The notes beneath the pieces were generated by a model. That model was not told where the DNA came from. It was given only the letters and a program-made list of their open reading frames with translations, and did no database searches. Made by a program: the position numbers and the translations under genes. From contig PCDI01000012.1 of assembly GCA_002778195.1 (NCBI GenBank), positions 186,001 through 250,000 on the forward strand: a DNA stretch of 64,000 nucleotides, written 5' to 3'. The stretch's first letter is position 1; each line of letters starts with the position of its first letter. The stretch is from Raffaelea ambrosiae (Eukaryota; Ascomycota; Sordariomycetes; Ophiostomatales; Ophiostomataceae). Positions 28,355-41,600 of this stretch are shown here, piece after piece.

Positions 28355-29974
28355 TTAAGCAGCAGCGACGGCCGGGGCCTCAGCCGGGACCTCAGCCTCC
28401 TCAACGTGGTTGCCGTTGGTCTCTCCCTCGGGGGCAGTCACGTCGTCGTCGGTCTTGCCGGGGGTATCAATAGCAACCTTGACAGCAATCTCGCGACCAT
28501 CAATCTCCTTGCCGTTCATCTCAGCCACAGCCTTCTGCTGCAGCTCCTCGGAAGCCAGTGTCACAAAGCCGAAGCCACGACCCTTGCGTGCTTCGCCACG
28601 GGCATGGAGCTTCTTGACCATGAAGCGAGGAATCGGGCGAAGGGCGATCTTGGCGTTCGACGGCTCGTACGCGGCGAAGAGTTCCTTAAGCTATTTGCAA
28701 AGCGAATATTAGTGCTGTGCTCCAAAGTATACGGACTCAACTGGGGAAGGGACCAGAAAACTCACCTTCTCTTCGGAAAGGTCGTACGGCAAATTCGCGA
28801 CCATCACCTTGGTCTTCGACGGGATTCCGTTAGCCGGAGGACCACGCTCGCGGCGCTCGCGGGGCTGGCGCGGCTGGGCGGGCTTCTTTCCGGCCTCATC
28901 GGCAGAGCCGCTGTTAGTAACGTCCTTCAACGTATCAGCGGGGGCAGCGGCAGCTGCCTCGTCCTCAGCAGGGGTGCCATCCTCGGCCTGATGTCGAAAA
29001 GTTAGAAAACATGCGTAACCAAAAAAGAGAGGCAGAATTCAGAATGCAAAATGTGTGCCAGAACTGGGATACTCACACGTCCACCGCGACCACGGCCACC
29101 ACGGCCGCGGCTGGCACGGCCACGTCCGCGGGTAGAGTGGCGACGACGAGCTCCCTCAGCACCCTCGCCGTTGGCGTCCTTTTCGCCAGCGGCCTCGGGC
29201 TTGCGGGCAAGCTGGACAGAGACCTTGCGCTCAAGAATCTCCTTGCCAGACAGCTCAGCGACGGCCCGGTCGGCCTCGGTCGGGGTCGAGAGGTCGACGA
29301 AGGCGTAGCCAACAGGGCGGTCGGTACGGGGGTTCTTGGGAATCGAGACGGATTCGCTGCAGTTCCAACAGAGTTAGCTTCAGATGTTATCAAGAGATGC
29401 ACCAAAGAAACAGCATGCGCGTCAATGGAACGTGTCCACGACCTGGCCAGGGGACAGCCGCAGTATGCTAGGTCAACGGCGTGGGCCGTCACCCTAGATG
29501 TCGCGTGACAACCGACGGGTAAAAAAAAAAAGACGGCATGCCCATGTCAGAGTGGTTGGTGGACGAGGGAGAAAGAGATAGGATACGGTTGCAGCACGGG
29601 AGGGAAAATGGACTGAATGACAAGCAGGTAAGACACAAAAAAAAAAATGCATGGCGCAAAGAGTACCAGTCCGGCCGGACAACATGAACAGCATCGACAA
29701 CGACAGTAGCAACAGGGGCAGCAAGGATTGAAACAGTAACATTAGTCATGGTGGTGTGGCCAACTTACACAAGGTAGCCCTTGAAGAACTCCTTGAGCTC
29801 CCCTTCGGTTGTCGCGTACGCGAGGTTGCCGATGTACAGGCGGCGGCCCTCAGCGGCGCTGGCAAGGAAGGCGTCGTTGGACTTTTCGTCCTTGCCAGAG
29901 ATGGTTGTGTTGGCCAGAGTGGCGGCAACGTCGTCGACGGCAGCGTCAGCAACTTTCTCAACGGGGGCAGACAT
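28355..29974 (-). CDS. RNA-binding protein with two RRMs and a central RGG box
   Basis: Four exons, 29974-29769, 29356-29077, 28987-28766 and 28690-28355, give 347 residues; introns of 412, 89 and 75 bp are all GT-AG and phases 2, 0, 0 are consistent. RRM1 has RNP2 LYIGNL (46-51) and RNP1 VGYAFVDL (84-91). An RGRGRASRGRGGRGG box follows (about 145-162), then an acidic/Ala linker and a KPAQPRQPRERRERG basic patch. RRM2 has RNP2 VMVANLPY (223-230) and RNP1 KGRGFGFVTL (272-281). The tail is acidic (EGETNGNHVEEAEVPAEAP). The arrangement resembles fungal RNP proteins of unknown RNA target; no ortholog name is safe. The first intron is unusually long and interrupts RRM1. Confidence 0.9.
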
Positions 29975-32212
29975 GGCGAAGGTTGAGTCGAGATAAGGAT
30001 TTCTGGTGTGCTGGTGGATGTTGACTTTTGGGGACAGTTGGACAGGTTGACGTTTTTTTCACACGGTTCAAATTGAACTCTGGAGTCGAAGGAGAGCGAG
30101 CAGGGTAGCTTGGTGCCCTAGAATACAGAGGAGAAGGGGGGGAGGCGGAAAAGGGGAGACAATATGTCTGGTTGCGGTTTGACTTGGTGATGGTGATCTT
30201 GAGATTTGGTGATGGAAGACGGAAGGAAAGGGAAGGGAAGGGAAACAGGAGACTGAAAATTATAAAAGGGGAGGCAAAAAAAGCTTATGCGCGTTGCTGC
30301 GACCACCAGTGCACCCGCCTCAATAATTTTTTACCTATGCTCTGCGAGCGGAGTTTAAGCGAGAAAGGGAAAGCGTGGCGCAGGCAGCGACCAGGGCTAG
30401 ACATGGAAGGTACCACCAGGCCCGATTTGAGAGGGAAGGTACATTGCAACATGTAGCTGCTCAGGGGAAGTGACAGGGGTGGTTGGGGACCGATGCAGCG
30501 CATTCCATTGACAAGGCACTCACCCAGCGGACGATGGCTGGCCTCAGCCCGGGGCAGCTGGCCATCTACGAGTGATCTTACCACACAAAGGGTAATTTCG
30601 TTTTTTTACAGGACCGTCGCACTTTCCCCCTGAGCGTCCCCTATTTGTTTTTTGCCCCGTCTCGCCTTCCCAATCGGTCCTCTCCTCTCTGCCTCGTTGT
30701 TTCCAGGCGACGGCGTGCTATTAACTACTGTGTATATGTGACATAATGCTCGGGTTGGAATTACGCGTGAATAATGCTGTGCGCAACCGGTGATCGCGCA
30801 CACCTCATCCCTCAAGTCCTATGACGAAATTCACACATTATTAACGGTCGCCTTGCGCTCGAATGCGCCCTGCGTGACTGGCTGCTGTGTCACCGGAGTA
30901 GGCTGCTTCAGGAAGCCACGGCCGTAGCAGATCAGCTGGTTGCTCTTTCTTTTTCCAGGTCTGTTTCTCTTCGTTGCAGTGCCGGATTTGGCCACGTCCA
31001 CTTCGTTCACAGCAGTCGCAACCCGTCGTCAAGGAAGGGCGCAAGAAGGCATTTGTGACAGGCGCCTTCCCCTCGCGTCCTGGACTGCCCCTGCAGCTGC
31101 GGGTGACTGTCTTGAGTCTGGCCTCGCGGCAGAGACCACCTTGCAGCACGGTCGCATATTTTCATTGGACCGTGCCAACCCGCACACTGCACAATTCTAT
31201 TGACTAGGTCGAAGCCACCCTTCCAGTGCAGCCTTGCGCCAGTCTCGTTACATCTAGACCCCACAGGCTAATGCAGACAAGATCCAGGAGCCGGGCAGGG
31301 GAACGAGACGGCAAAGTCGGGGCTGCCCACGGATGTGTCGTGAGCGGTTTAGTCGGACGCCGGCTGCCGGCCAAGTCAAGCTCGCATATGCGAATTTCAA
31401 TCAAGGGTTGGCATGAATGGACAAACAACAACGCGACTGCCTTGTTTGGCCACTCAATAAACTTGTGGTCAGATAAAACTGGGGCAGAGGCTCTCCTTCC
31501 ACAATCCACACGAGGCCTGTGGCAAGGCTAGTTAGTCGCCGTTGCCTGTCCTTTAATTGCACAACTTGTAAAACAGGTAGAAGCACGCCCCGACACGGCA
31601 AGGCCTCGTCACAGTTCTCGGCTCTTTCCTGTTCAGAGTAAGTGGCAAGAAACATGCGGAAAGCACAAGCATGGACGTGGTTTCCCATTCATTCGGTCCT
31701 GCAGTTGCCCTCAAGGAAGCCGAAATCGGACATATTGTAGGAAGGCACAACAGGTACCCCACCCTGCAATGACGTATGGGAAGGTACATTGCCTAATCGT
31801 GCCTGACAAACTATTGGCTTTATCGCCAGGCCCCAAAATCTCTTTCCGAATTTTCGCCTCAGTCATCGTTCGGCATCACAACCGGCTGCTGCAAATACTA
31901 GAGCAAGTGCATCTCTGGCTCCGAGCTCAGGTTGGCCTGCAGCTGACTGCAAAGGCTTTTTCTGCTCGGTTCCCCCCCGCCTGCGGCGTCACAGGCCACC
32001 CACGTCTCTTCAAGGACAACCTGTTTGGTACCTAGCAGGTGCGGGCATCTCAGTAGAAGGCGCGTCTCCAGACTGGGAGCACAGCACGGGGAATCAACTT
32101 TCACGGGCGTACCAAGCCTGGAAAGTGCGCTGGGCTCTTCCAGCTCACACAAGCAAGACGCGCCTTGTCGGAAAAGAAAGAATTCGTCTTGGCCCAACTT
32201 CCATCCTTCGCA
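29975..32212. promoter_or_regulatory. Divergent intergenic region, RRM protein / TAH18
   Basis: 2.2 kb between two divergent starts. Many open frames of 60-140 codons exist on both strands, but none shows a domain, conserved motif or intron signals. A GGAAGGGAAG tandem at about 30,218-30,241 lies in the RRM gene's upstream region. Otherwise mixed sequence. Confidence 0.4.
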
Positions 32213-34797
32213 ATGGCGCTGGAAGACAGGAGCATTCTTGTCCTGTATGGGACAGAGATGGGAAATAGCCAGGAGAAGGCTGAAGAGATTGACAGGATGT
32301 GCCAGAGGCTGCGCTTCCACACGGAGCTGCAGGAGATGGACGACGCCAAGCTGGTATGTTGACAGCCCGACTCCTTCTCCTTCTAGGCCGGCGTCCCTTC
32401 CATGTCCACCACGCGTGAGATAGCCACTAACCGATGCGTTGTTGCTGCCATTGCCAGAATGATCTTCTGCGGGGTCACGATCTCGTTATTTTTGTCTTGT
32501 CAACAACGGGGCAAGGACTGTTCCCGGCCAATGCTCGCTCGTTTTGGAAGAGCTTGCGTCGCGCAAAACTACCCCCGAACTGCCTGGAATCCGTCCGTTT
32601 CACGACGTTTGGTCTTGGCGACAGCTCTTACAGCAAGTGAGTTTGGCTGTTCTCCGTTTGCCAAGATGTGTCTAATTGCTGATATCTGTGTCTGAACGCC
32701 GTGGTAGATTCAACTGGGCGTCTAGGTTGCTCAACAGCCGTCTGCTTCGCCTTGGTGCGGAAGAGGCGTTCCCTCGAGGCGAGGGTGATGATAGACACGA
32801 CGACGGGTGAGTAGAAACGCTGCCGTTGCCCTCCATAGTGTGCCTGCTGGCTGACTGGATTTGTCTGGCGCAGAATCGACAGCATTTACCAACCGTGGGT
32901 TCAGGGCCTGAGGGACTTTCTACTATCAGAGTATCCCCTTCCAGTCTCTGTGCATCCCATACCAAAAGAGGAGCCTCTGCCTCCCAAATACACCTTGCGT
33001 ATTGTTCCGAGGCCACCGTCCCCAATGGGAGACACCGCGTCTGGCGAGAGCCCGCCAGTGGTGCCGGACGACGACTCGGATGATTATCGATATGCTCAAG
33101 GCCGAGAAAAAAGTGCCGCTCTGACTCATATTGATCGGCCCCGATCTAAGGCGATGCATATTGATGAAGAATATGATCGTCTGAAGAAATACAGCATCGA
33201 CTTGTCAAAGGTGCGCGAAGACTTTGCAAATACCGAGAAGATATTGGGGGGCCAACCAGTGGACATTCTCGATCGAGCCAACATCCTCAAGGACGCGCCA
33301 GAGAAGTACCTCATCAAGAAACCGCCCCCGCCGGAGAAGCCGCCGAGCTTCCCTCCACCCATATGCCTTCCACTGCCCGATTGTCACCGCGCCGTTGTGG
33401 TCAGCAATGTGCGGGTGACCCCCCCGGATCATTGGCAGGACGTGCGGCTGCTTACTTTGGATATCGAGATGGACCACGTTGAATCCGAAGCAGCACTGGA
33501 TGTGACGAGTCTTCTCCCTGGCGACGTTGTTGGCATTGTCCCGAAGAACTATCCCGAGGACGTCCAGACGCTCATAGATCTCATGGACTGGGGCAAGGTC
33601 GCCGACATGGAGGTGGCACTTACAAAACAAAACCCCAAGGGGTTCTATCTCGTTCCGCGTTGCTCCTTCCGAACCTTTCTCACACACAACATCGACTTCA
33701 ATGCAGTTCCGTCGCGTACATTTCTCGAGAAGCTCTCGGAATATGCTACCAACGCGGACCAGAAAGAGAAGCTGATCGAGTTGACATCGTCAGAGTTCAC
33801 ACAAGAGTTCTACGACTTTACTTCACGACCGCGTCGCACCATTCTGGAGGTACTAGCCGAGTTCCACTCGGCCAAGATACCGTGGCCCCATGTTCCTCAT
33901 CTTTTTCCTACAATCAGAACGCGGGAATACAGCATCGCCAACGGCGGCAAACACTGGAAAGATCGAACACCAGGAAGCGTAGCAGAGAGCGGGACCGAAC
34001 TTGCGTTCGAAGATGGAAAAGGTGACATCAAACAACTTTCCGAGCCGATCCAGCGCGTTGAGCTTCTGATTGCCCTTGTTGAATACAAAACCATCATCCG
34101 GAAGCCGCGTCAAGGGTTGTGCTCGCGCTATGTTAAGAATCTGCCTGCGGGCACAAAACTGCATGTCACCATCTCTCGCTCGTCCCCTCCTCCGTCGGGA
34201 CTGCTGCCCGCCTACAAGCCACTCATTGCCATTGCAACGGGAACTGGCATTGCACCCATCCGGAGCCTGATTCATGACCGTGCAGAGTATCGTTGTGCAG
34301 AAGAAACGCTGCTATTCTTTGGGAGCCGGAACAGAAACGCCGACTTCTACTTTCACGAGGAGTGGGCAACAATACCTAATCTGACCGTCATCCCTGCATT
34401 TTCTCGGGACCCGAAACCTAATAACAAAGTTTTCCGGCAGTCTGAAGACGCTCTTGATGCGAAGGTGGGAAACAATAAGAGCACGGAAGTGCGAAAGCTG
34501 GCAGGACTGCCTCCGCTGGATTCCCTGGCAACAGGCATGCTGAGTTACGACTACGACGGGGACAAGACGTACGTGCAGCACCAGATCCGACGCCATGCGG
34601 ACAAGGTATGCGCACTACTAAAGAAGAAGCCTATTGTTTACATATGTGGCAGTAGCGGCCGCATGCCTATATCAGTTCGGGAAGCTCTCTTGGATGCATC
34701 CATTATTGGTGGTCATTGCAAGAACAAAGAGGAGGCAGAGTTTCTGTTCAGCGAGAGTAATTTGGAGGGCATTTCTATTTTTCAGGAAACATGGTAG
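32213..34797 (+). CDS. TAH18: NADPH-dependent diflavin oxidoreductase (cytosolic Fe-S assembly)
   Basis: Four exons, 32213-32353, 32458-32636, 32708-32806 and 32874-34797 (introns 104, 71 and 67 bp, GT-AG, phases 0, 2, 2), give 780 residues. The flavodoxin domain opens SILVLYGTEMGNSQEKAEEI (FMN phosphate loop at 12-20), with VLSTTGQGLFPANARSFW and FTTFGLGDSSYSKFNW. The FAD module has FEF-like PRTILEVLAEF and TREYSIANGG; the NADPH module has IATGTGIAPIRSLIHDR, LLFFGSRNRNADFYFHEEW and CGSSGRMPISVREAL, ending IFQETW with the terminal Trp stacking on FAD. In yeast Tah18 reduces Dre2 for cytosolic iron-sulphur cluster assembly. Length exceeds the usual ~600-620 residues because of a Pro/Asp-rich linker (about 155-290) between FMN and FAD modules. 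Codon use is less GC-biased than in neighbours. Confidence 0.95.
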
Positions 34798-37740
34798 TTG
34801 GCCACAAAGTTTGGCTACAAAACAGCATAGACCAGACCAGGCATGCCGTCAACCGCCGAAGCGGGACGAGCTTAACTGGGTTACAGCATAGAGCACAAGC
34901 ATCATCCACACGAACATATTCATTGTCACTTTCGTGCAGTGACAAAGTAACCCGCTCATAGGGACCAATACCATCATGGGATGTCAAAGGCGGCCACAAA
35001 ACATTAGAACAGCTCAACCGGGAGGTGCCGTGTTTCCAATACAACTGCTTCTTTTCTTTTGATTTTTGACGTCATTTCAGGAATTTCTTGCGTACAGGTG
35101 GTCGGACGGCAGATCAGCATCAAGAAATGATATTTACTTTCGCACAACAGCCGGGGGGTACAGCCAAGGGGATGTATGTGATTTGGAATGGTGGATGTCA
35201 ATTTATTGTTTTCTACAGGAAGAAGAAAATGTCTTTTGAGCACATTTTCTGTGGGCACGGCACGAATTAAGGTGTTGCAGTTTCCTTGACTGGCTGTGAT
35301 ATTTCATAAATGGGATCGACGGTTGGCAAGTCAATTAAAAGGCCGCATATGACATCAATAGAACACCGCACCACGTTTTCCTCGAAAGTCACTCTCGCCC
35401 CAGATATGCAACTTTCCAAGTTTTTTTAAGGTTTTTTTTTAATTAAAAAGGGGTTTCTTTTTCCTTTTTTTATTTTCAGTTTGGCTGCCGTTTGTGGATT
35501 CAGGTGCCGGGATAATGGGTTCGCAAGCCAGGCCCTCCCTGCGCTTTTCCACTTGGCAATCCCGTCTATTTGTTTTCCTTCTGATGCTTCTTTTTTCAAA
35601 GCGCCTCATGCGTGTCATTCAGCAACCAGCCTCTGGTCCTTCAAAGAAGGGGGAAACTTCATACACAATCTACGCGGCATTCCTTCCCGTCCTCATCGCT
35701 CGTCAGTGGGAGTCTGTCCTGTCAACAGCTTCGACCAAGAGACCTTCGTATATGACTTATGACGACACTTTGTGAACAGAAACAACAAAATGTCACCAGC
35801 AAGTTCCAAGTCTCTCGAATCCTCACTGGCCGTTGTGCTCGTGCTCTCGTGCTATCCCCCCTCTTTGGGCACTTTATTTCTCGCCCTCTCCCGCTCCAGC
35901 AATCAAGGGTTCCAGCAACGCTGTTTAGCCGGATGAATCCTTACCAGGCTCTGCCTTGACACTCTCCTTTTTGTGTGTGTGTGTATTCGGTTATCCACCA
36001 TGTTTGGAACGCACCACCCAGCAATCAATTGTCCGGTCATCTTGCTTCTCTTGGCTTCTGTCTTGGCTCGCCCAACAAGTTGGTGACGCGAGGAACCCGA
36101 GGATGAGGTACGAGACACGAGGCGAAATAAATAAAAAAGTTGTAAAAATAGACGGTTCAAGGACGAACGGACGGTCGTATCGGGAAATCTTATCGCAAAG
36201 GGCATTCGGGTAGACCCAAGGCTACCTCTCTCCCCCTCCCCATCGGGGAATGATGCCGACGCCGAGACGTGCATCATGGATGGTAGTCCAGAGCAAGAGC
36301 CTGAGCAATATACAGAAATGACTTTGCAACCAGACGGGAAGTCTCTGTGACCAGTCCCCCGGTCTCATTCTTCTCTTTGTGGTACACAACTTGGTTCCCC
36401 CATCTTTCCCCTCGGGTAGTCACAAACGGCAGGGAGCATCTCGGAGTCTCTCATCTTCCCGTCGTTCCTCCTGGACGTGTGTAGACGTGTGCATAGAGAT
36501 CGTTTCGTCATTTCTCCAAAGCCCCGGGACAGACAACCGTTTTCCTTTCCCAGTAACCATGTCGCCTTGGACAGATAGAACGTTGGGATTCGGCCGGCAC
36601 GTCAGAAGGGGGGCGGGGGGATGTCCGTTCCTCACATCATCCATATTGCCATGGTCGAAGCGAGTGACTGCTCATCGACGTGGGAGGGGAAGAATTGGTT
36701 TGAAGGATATCGTAGTCGTTTCCCTGTAAAAGGTGATGCTCCGTCATCAGTAATACCCACCCAGATAGGGGATGTCTGTCTAAGAATACACAATCACCCG
36801 CGCACCCCTTCACGGCTAGAAAAGGATGGTGAAAGAACAGAGATGTTGTCAGGGTAGTTGGCGAAGCAGGATAGCTGGCATCGTGGACCCTCGCTCGAGG
36901 CTTGGATATGTTTAGGGGGGGGGTGATGAGGTTGATGATGGTGTGGGTGCTTGTGCGTCCTGGCGCAAAAACTAAAACAGCAAAAGTCATACTACTAAAA
37001 AAAAACATCCACCTGCACGATCCCAGTCCCAAGCAAGAGAAAAGACACACCGGCCACAGATCTGGTTCTTCTGAAATCCATCCAATGACCTGATGTACCA
37101 AGGGGACAGACTATCTGGGGAAAGGGAGACAAAGAAGGAAAAGAGGGGAAGGGGGGGTGGGAATAAGGTACGGGCGTCAAGGAAACTTGGATTGGAGCGA
37201 ACCGGTCCACCAGGCAGGACCAGAAGGGGGGTATACATGGGCTGCAGATCCTACGGTAGGCAAAGCCTCGTGTGTGTGTGTGCGTGCGTGGCTAATGCTG
37301 CATGTCCGAGGAGCGTGCTGCGTGGTGGCTGGTTGGGGGCGCTGCACTCCCACAAAAGCAAAGAGAACGTCCAAGTCAGGGCATGGTTTGCGAACCAAGA
37401 AGCGTCTTGTAGCGTTTCTGGAGCCGCCACTCGACCTATCAGACAGCAGAACAAGATCCAGAAGAAGAAAGAAGTCAAGACAGTCAGAAAGATGAAACGG
37501 GCGACGGAGGGTGTTCCCTGGGGCCGCCATGGAAGAAAGCTTATCCCGGTGGCATCCGGGAAGCAGTCGCTCAGCCTGCCTGCCCCGGGTGAGGTAAGCC
37601 GCATATATTAAACTGCTGACTGAAAATAGAAGCGAGGCAAATAGGAGAGAACACCGTGAAGGACCAAAATATTCGTTGCCGACTGGTTCCGCGGAAGGCA
37701 ACAAGACAATGCAGTGGTGTGTGGCGTATGCGTATACGCA

Positions 37741-37764
37741 TGTGTGTGTGTGTGTGTGTGTGTG
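37741..37764. repeat. (TG)12 microsatellite
   Basis: Uninterrupted TG dinucleotides in the gene-poor stretch. Confidence 0.95.
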
Positions 37765-38653
37765 CCTGCGGTATGGGCAGTGCGAAGTGAACATGCAGGC
37801 ATTTTGTGTCGTTTGTCTTTCTTTTCTGATGATGACGCTTATCCGTTGGAAATGAACCACGGTGTGGGCAGTGAGAACAAACAAACAAACAAACGAAAAA
37901 AAAAGAGGCACAAACGATGGACAAAAAGGAGGAGGGGGGGCGTGTGCATATGCATTTCTGTCATCATGAACGGCGGGTTTCCCGCGTACGACAGTCCAGT
38001 CGTTGATGGTTGTTTACGCCTTGGTTGCCAGGCTTGTGTGAGCAAGACATCCAAAAACAAAAATGGGAGGTTTATCCGGACCAGCAACATATCGCCAAAG
38101 GCACTTTCCCAAGGTTGTGCCGTGGATCCGGGAATTCGTATGATGCAGGCAAGACCAAAAGAGAAGAAGAGAAAAAGAAAACAGAAAAAGAAACGAATTG
38201 ACACGTCAGTCAGGCTGGGTTCGCCCGTCTTTTTTTTTTTCTTTCTTTTTTTTCTTTTCTTTGTGGCACGGGGTTCGGTCAGATTCGCTGCCATGGTTGC
38301 CCCTTCATCTCGGTAAGAATCAAAGTGAGAGTGAGTGCGTGGGCGCGGACGCAAACTCTGTGGACGTTTCATCCTTCGGTCCGCTGTAGAAGAGAGGTAG
38401 ACCAGTCCACTGGTTTTCGTTGCCATCGTCGTCGTCGTCGTCTTCGGTGTCGTCGTTGTGTGTGGAGTTGTCTGTGCTCGTCGGTCGATCGGACAGTTCG
38501 GTCGAATCGATCCGATTGCATCCTGGAAAACTCGCCAGCCCTTGATTGCCAATCATCACCGGCCATGCTGCCATCTTCTTGCCAAGCCATCAACCGAAAC
38601 CCTGGTCTTCTCGCGTCCCACGTTTCCTTCACTTCCTATGTCGGTGTCCTCGT

Positions 38654-38695
38654 TTCCCGACTCGTTTCCCGACTGGTTTCCCGACAACTCGTTGG
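38654..38695. repeat. Short tandem of GTTTCCCGACT-type units
   Basis: Three to four imperfect 11-12-bp units (TCGTTTCCCGAC) in a row. Confidence 0.7.
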
Positions 38696-41600
38696 TCTCC
38701 GATACCTTTTCGTGTCGTCGTTCAAGCTCATGTGGATGGCGCTGTTGCTGCTGCTGCTGCTGCGGTTGTTTCGCGGTGCGGTTCCCTTTGGTTGCCATCC
38801 TTTTCTCTCTTGTTTTTCTCCTCGCCTGCCTTCCCGGTTGTTCTTTGTTTTGGAGCTCCTACATCCAGCTCTCTTGCGGTCCTCATTGCAGAAAGACCCA
38901 CCTCCACCACTTCCCTATCCTCTAGTCCCATCTGTGCACGTCGGTCGCCGGCGATGTGGTTATGATCCTTGGCGATGTCTCGGTGTCACCACACTCTTGC
39001 CCAGTCCCAAGTCGAGACCCCCCGGTCAAGCCTTCATGCATTGGTATGTGGTCCTTGGTGCCGGTCGTTGGTTGCATGGCCAGATATCGCGATGCATGTC
39101 CGGCCCGAGAGAGCCTCACAAGTGTAAGGGGTCTTTGAAACGATGCATGCAGCAAACAAGAAAGGAAGGGGGGGGGGGGCAAGTATGGGTGATGAAGGAG
39201 AGCGGATGCTCTTATACTTTTCTCTCCCCCATTCTTTCTTCATGGCAAGGGAGTTGGCATGGCTCGTATAATACGCCCGGAATATGAGGGAAACTCGATA
39301 GTGTCGAGCATGGAAGGATTGGCAGTGCATGTTGTCTGAACACGAAGTGGAGGCTCCGGCCTACTGGGGAAAGAAAAATCCAGGATCCAAGATGCAGATA
39401 CAGAAGTCGGGTATCAAGCAGAAGGGACTTTCATCGGGCCAAGGAAAACAAGCAAAGAAGGCATTGCCTCGCTGTAATATATCGGTTGGGGATGTCCTCT
39501 CTCTTTTCCACACGGTTTCCTCCTCCTTGTTGGCGGAGCCCGCGGCGGACAGGAAGCAAAAATCAAAAGAACGGCCTCGTACTCTCCTTAGTATGCTTGC
39601 ACTGTCTCCTCCCCCTCCCCCTGTTTTTTTTTTTTTTCCTTGTGCTTCCCCCCCCTTTCCCGATGTTCTAGAATGCGGGCGGCGATGGTGTTGACCGACG
39701 GAAGCTTCGCGGGACCCCTTCGGCACCGAAAATCTGGACGGTTCGCATATGGAGACTTTGGTGGGTCGGGTTCGGTTCCCCGTGGAAAGGATCAAAAAGA
39801 GTGACGACGACATTAAAAAAAAAAATCAAAGGATGGGGGGCAAGCAAACAATGAACTGCCATATTGACTGCAGATCACTGCACGGATTGTGATGCTACGG
39901 TCAAAGGCGCGATAGGAAGATACCCGCGGAGGCAACCCGGATGGTATCTAGACGCGGCCGAAGCTGGCATTTTTCAACCACCCCCCCTTTGTTCTCTCAC
40001 AACATCCACAACGAGGAACAGAGAAATACGAAGAGAGCCTTGCAAATCAACATCATCAGACTCCCAAGATCCGGACATGCGGCTTATCCGGCTGTCTTGT
40101 TTTCTTTTTATTTATTTATTTATTCTCTCTCTCTGGGAATTTTCATTTTGTTGAATTTTCAAACCCCCGGCCACTCCCAACGATCGGACTTGGCCTCAAC
40201 TCACACGACCAGGGCAAACGACGCCATCACTAATTACCTGTTTGTACACAGCTGGCTGTCTACCGTTGTGTTATTTCGTGTTGCATATCCAAAGTCCCGC
40301 CCGGCCAGATCGGCCTGGTGCAAAAAGAATAAATTGTTGTTGTGACTCGGTTCCGAGGAGAACACTGTATGGAGAAGTGCGGCTCCTTTGTCCGGACCGC
40401 ATACAGGGCACAGAGCAAACAGCCATCCAGGCAACAACGACCGTAGGAAGAGGCACATGCGACTAAATGGGTGCAGTGTCTGCCATGTTGCGTCGTAGAG
40501 ACCTAGACAGTTACGCGGAATAATCGTAGAAGCCTCCCTGGCCTAGCTCTGTCTGTTGATCAGCAGCAAGGCCCTTGGATGCGGCACTGTTCTCCAAGAC
40601 GACAGCATGTGGCGAGCTGGCCACGAACTTTGCCGCTGGTGAGACCGTTGGCGAGGCCCATTCGTATTCTTAGCCTTTCTGTTGTTTGGATGTCGGTCAC
40701 GATGCTGTTCCTCTCCTCATAGTTGCTACTGCTGCGGAATATCATCAAAGCTTCTCGATGTCCAAAGTAGCAGTGAGATTTCCATCAGCACTTTGAATTG
40801 CTTTCCATATACCCAAACGCAATATCATATTGTCGGTGCTGGTTTCATACTCTTTTAATATGTAAGTCATCGTGCAGTCATGCTTCTCATTCAACTACAG
40901 ACGCTGAGCAATCAAGATGCGCCAGAAACTCTGAATATCTAATCACGACAGTCGTAGCATTCACTCTATGCTCTATGTGTATTGAGGAATGAAATTTCAA
41001 ACAGATCCAACATATGGAAAAAAAAACATAGACATTTTCAGAAAGCTACTACTGGACTTTCTGTTTTCCAACCAGAAACGTACAATGCCATCGGACGGAA
41101 CAAGCCGATGATGTTTCAAGTCTCTCCGTGGAGAGGCGGACGACGACGGAATTCCATACAGCTTCTAAGCGGGCAAATGACTAGGATGTTGGTCTTTTTT
41201 CCGTTCCGGATGGTCGCCATGCCTTCCCTGGGGTCTCGCATCAACAAAGCCTACTAGGAAGATCTCCTGGAGATTCTTATCTCTTCTTTCGTGCCGGAGG
41301 CTCGGAGAACAAGACTGACAAATTTGACAAGATTGACCATGACTTGACTTGGCTTGGTCAGATGGCCAGATCGCAGAAAGCTGTCTTCCCAAGGCACCCA
41401 GAAGAATGGACCGCCCGTCTGCAAGCTTCGCCAAATGTCGTGGCCGCGGGCCCTGTGTGCTGTGGGCGGCTCCTTTGTGCTTGTGCAGACGGGTGCTTGC
41501 GTACAGGCTATATCTGGCAGATTGCAAGTGTAAACAAGGGACGGCATGATGTGCATTGCTCGTGCATATTGAAAAAGCAAGCCGCATTCCCCATCACAAG

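Noticed and set aside
37177..37911. 244-codon minus-strand open frame
   Set aside because: Includes a translated (CA)n run giving Thr-His repeats; no domain.
38325..39287. 320-codon open frame on the plus strand in the gene-poor stretch
   Set aside because: Composition is Ser/Leu/Cys/Arg, it runs through a CTG repeat and a GTTTCCCGACT tandem, and no domain or start context is seen. Stop-poor pyrimidine-rich DNA explains its length.
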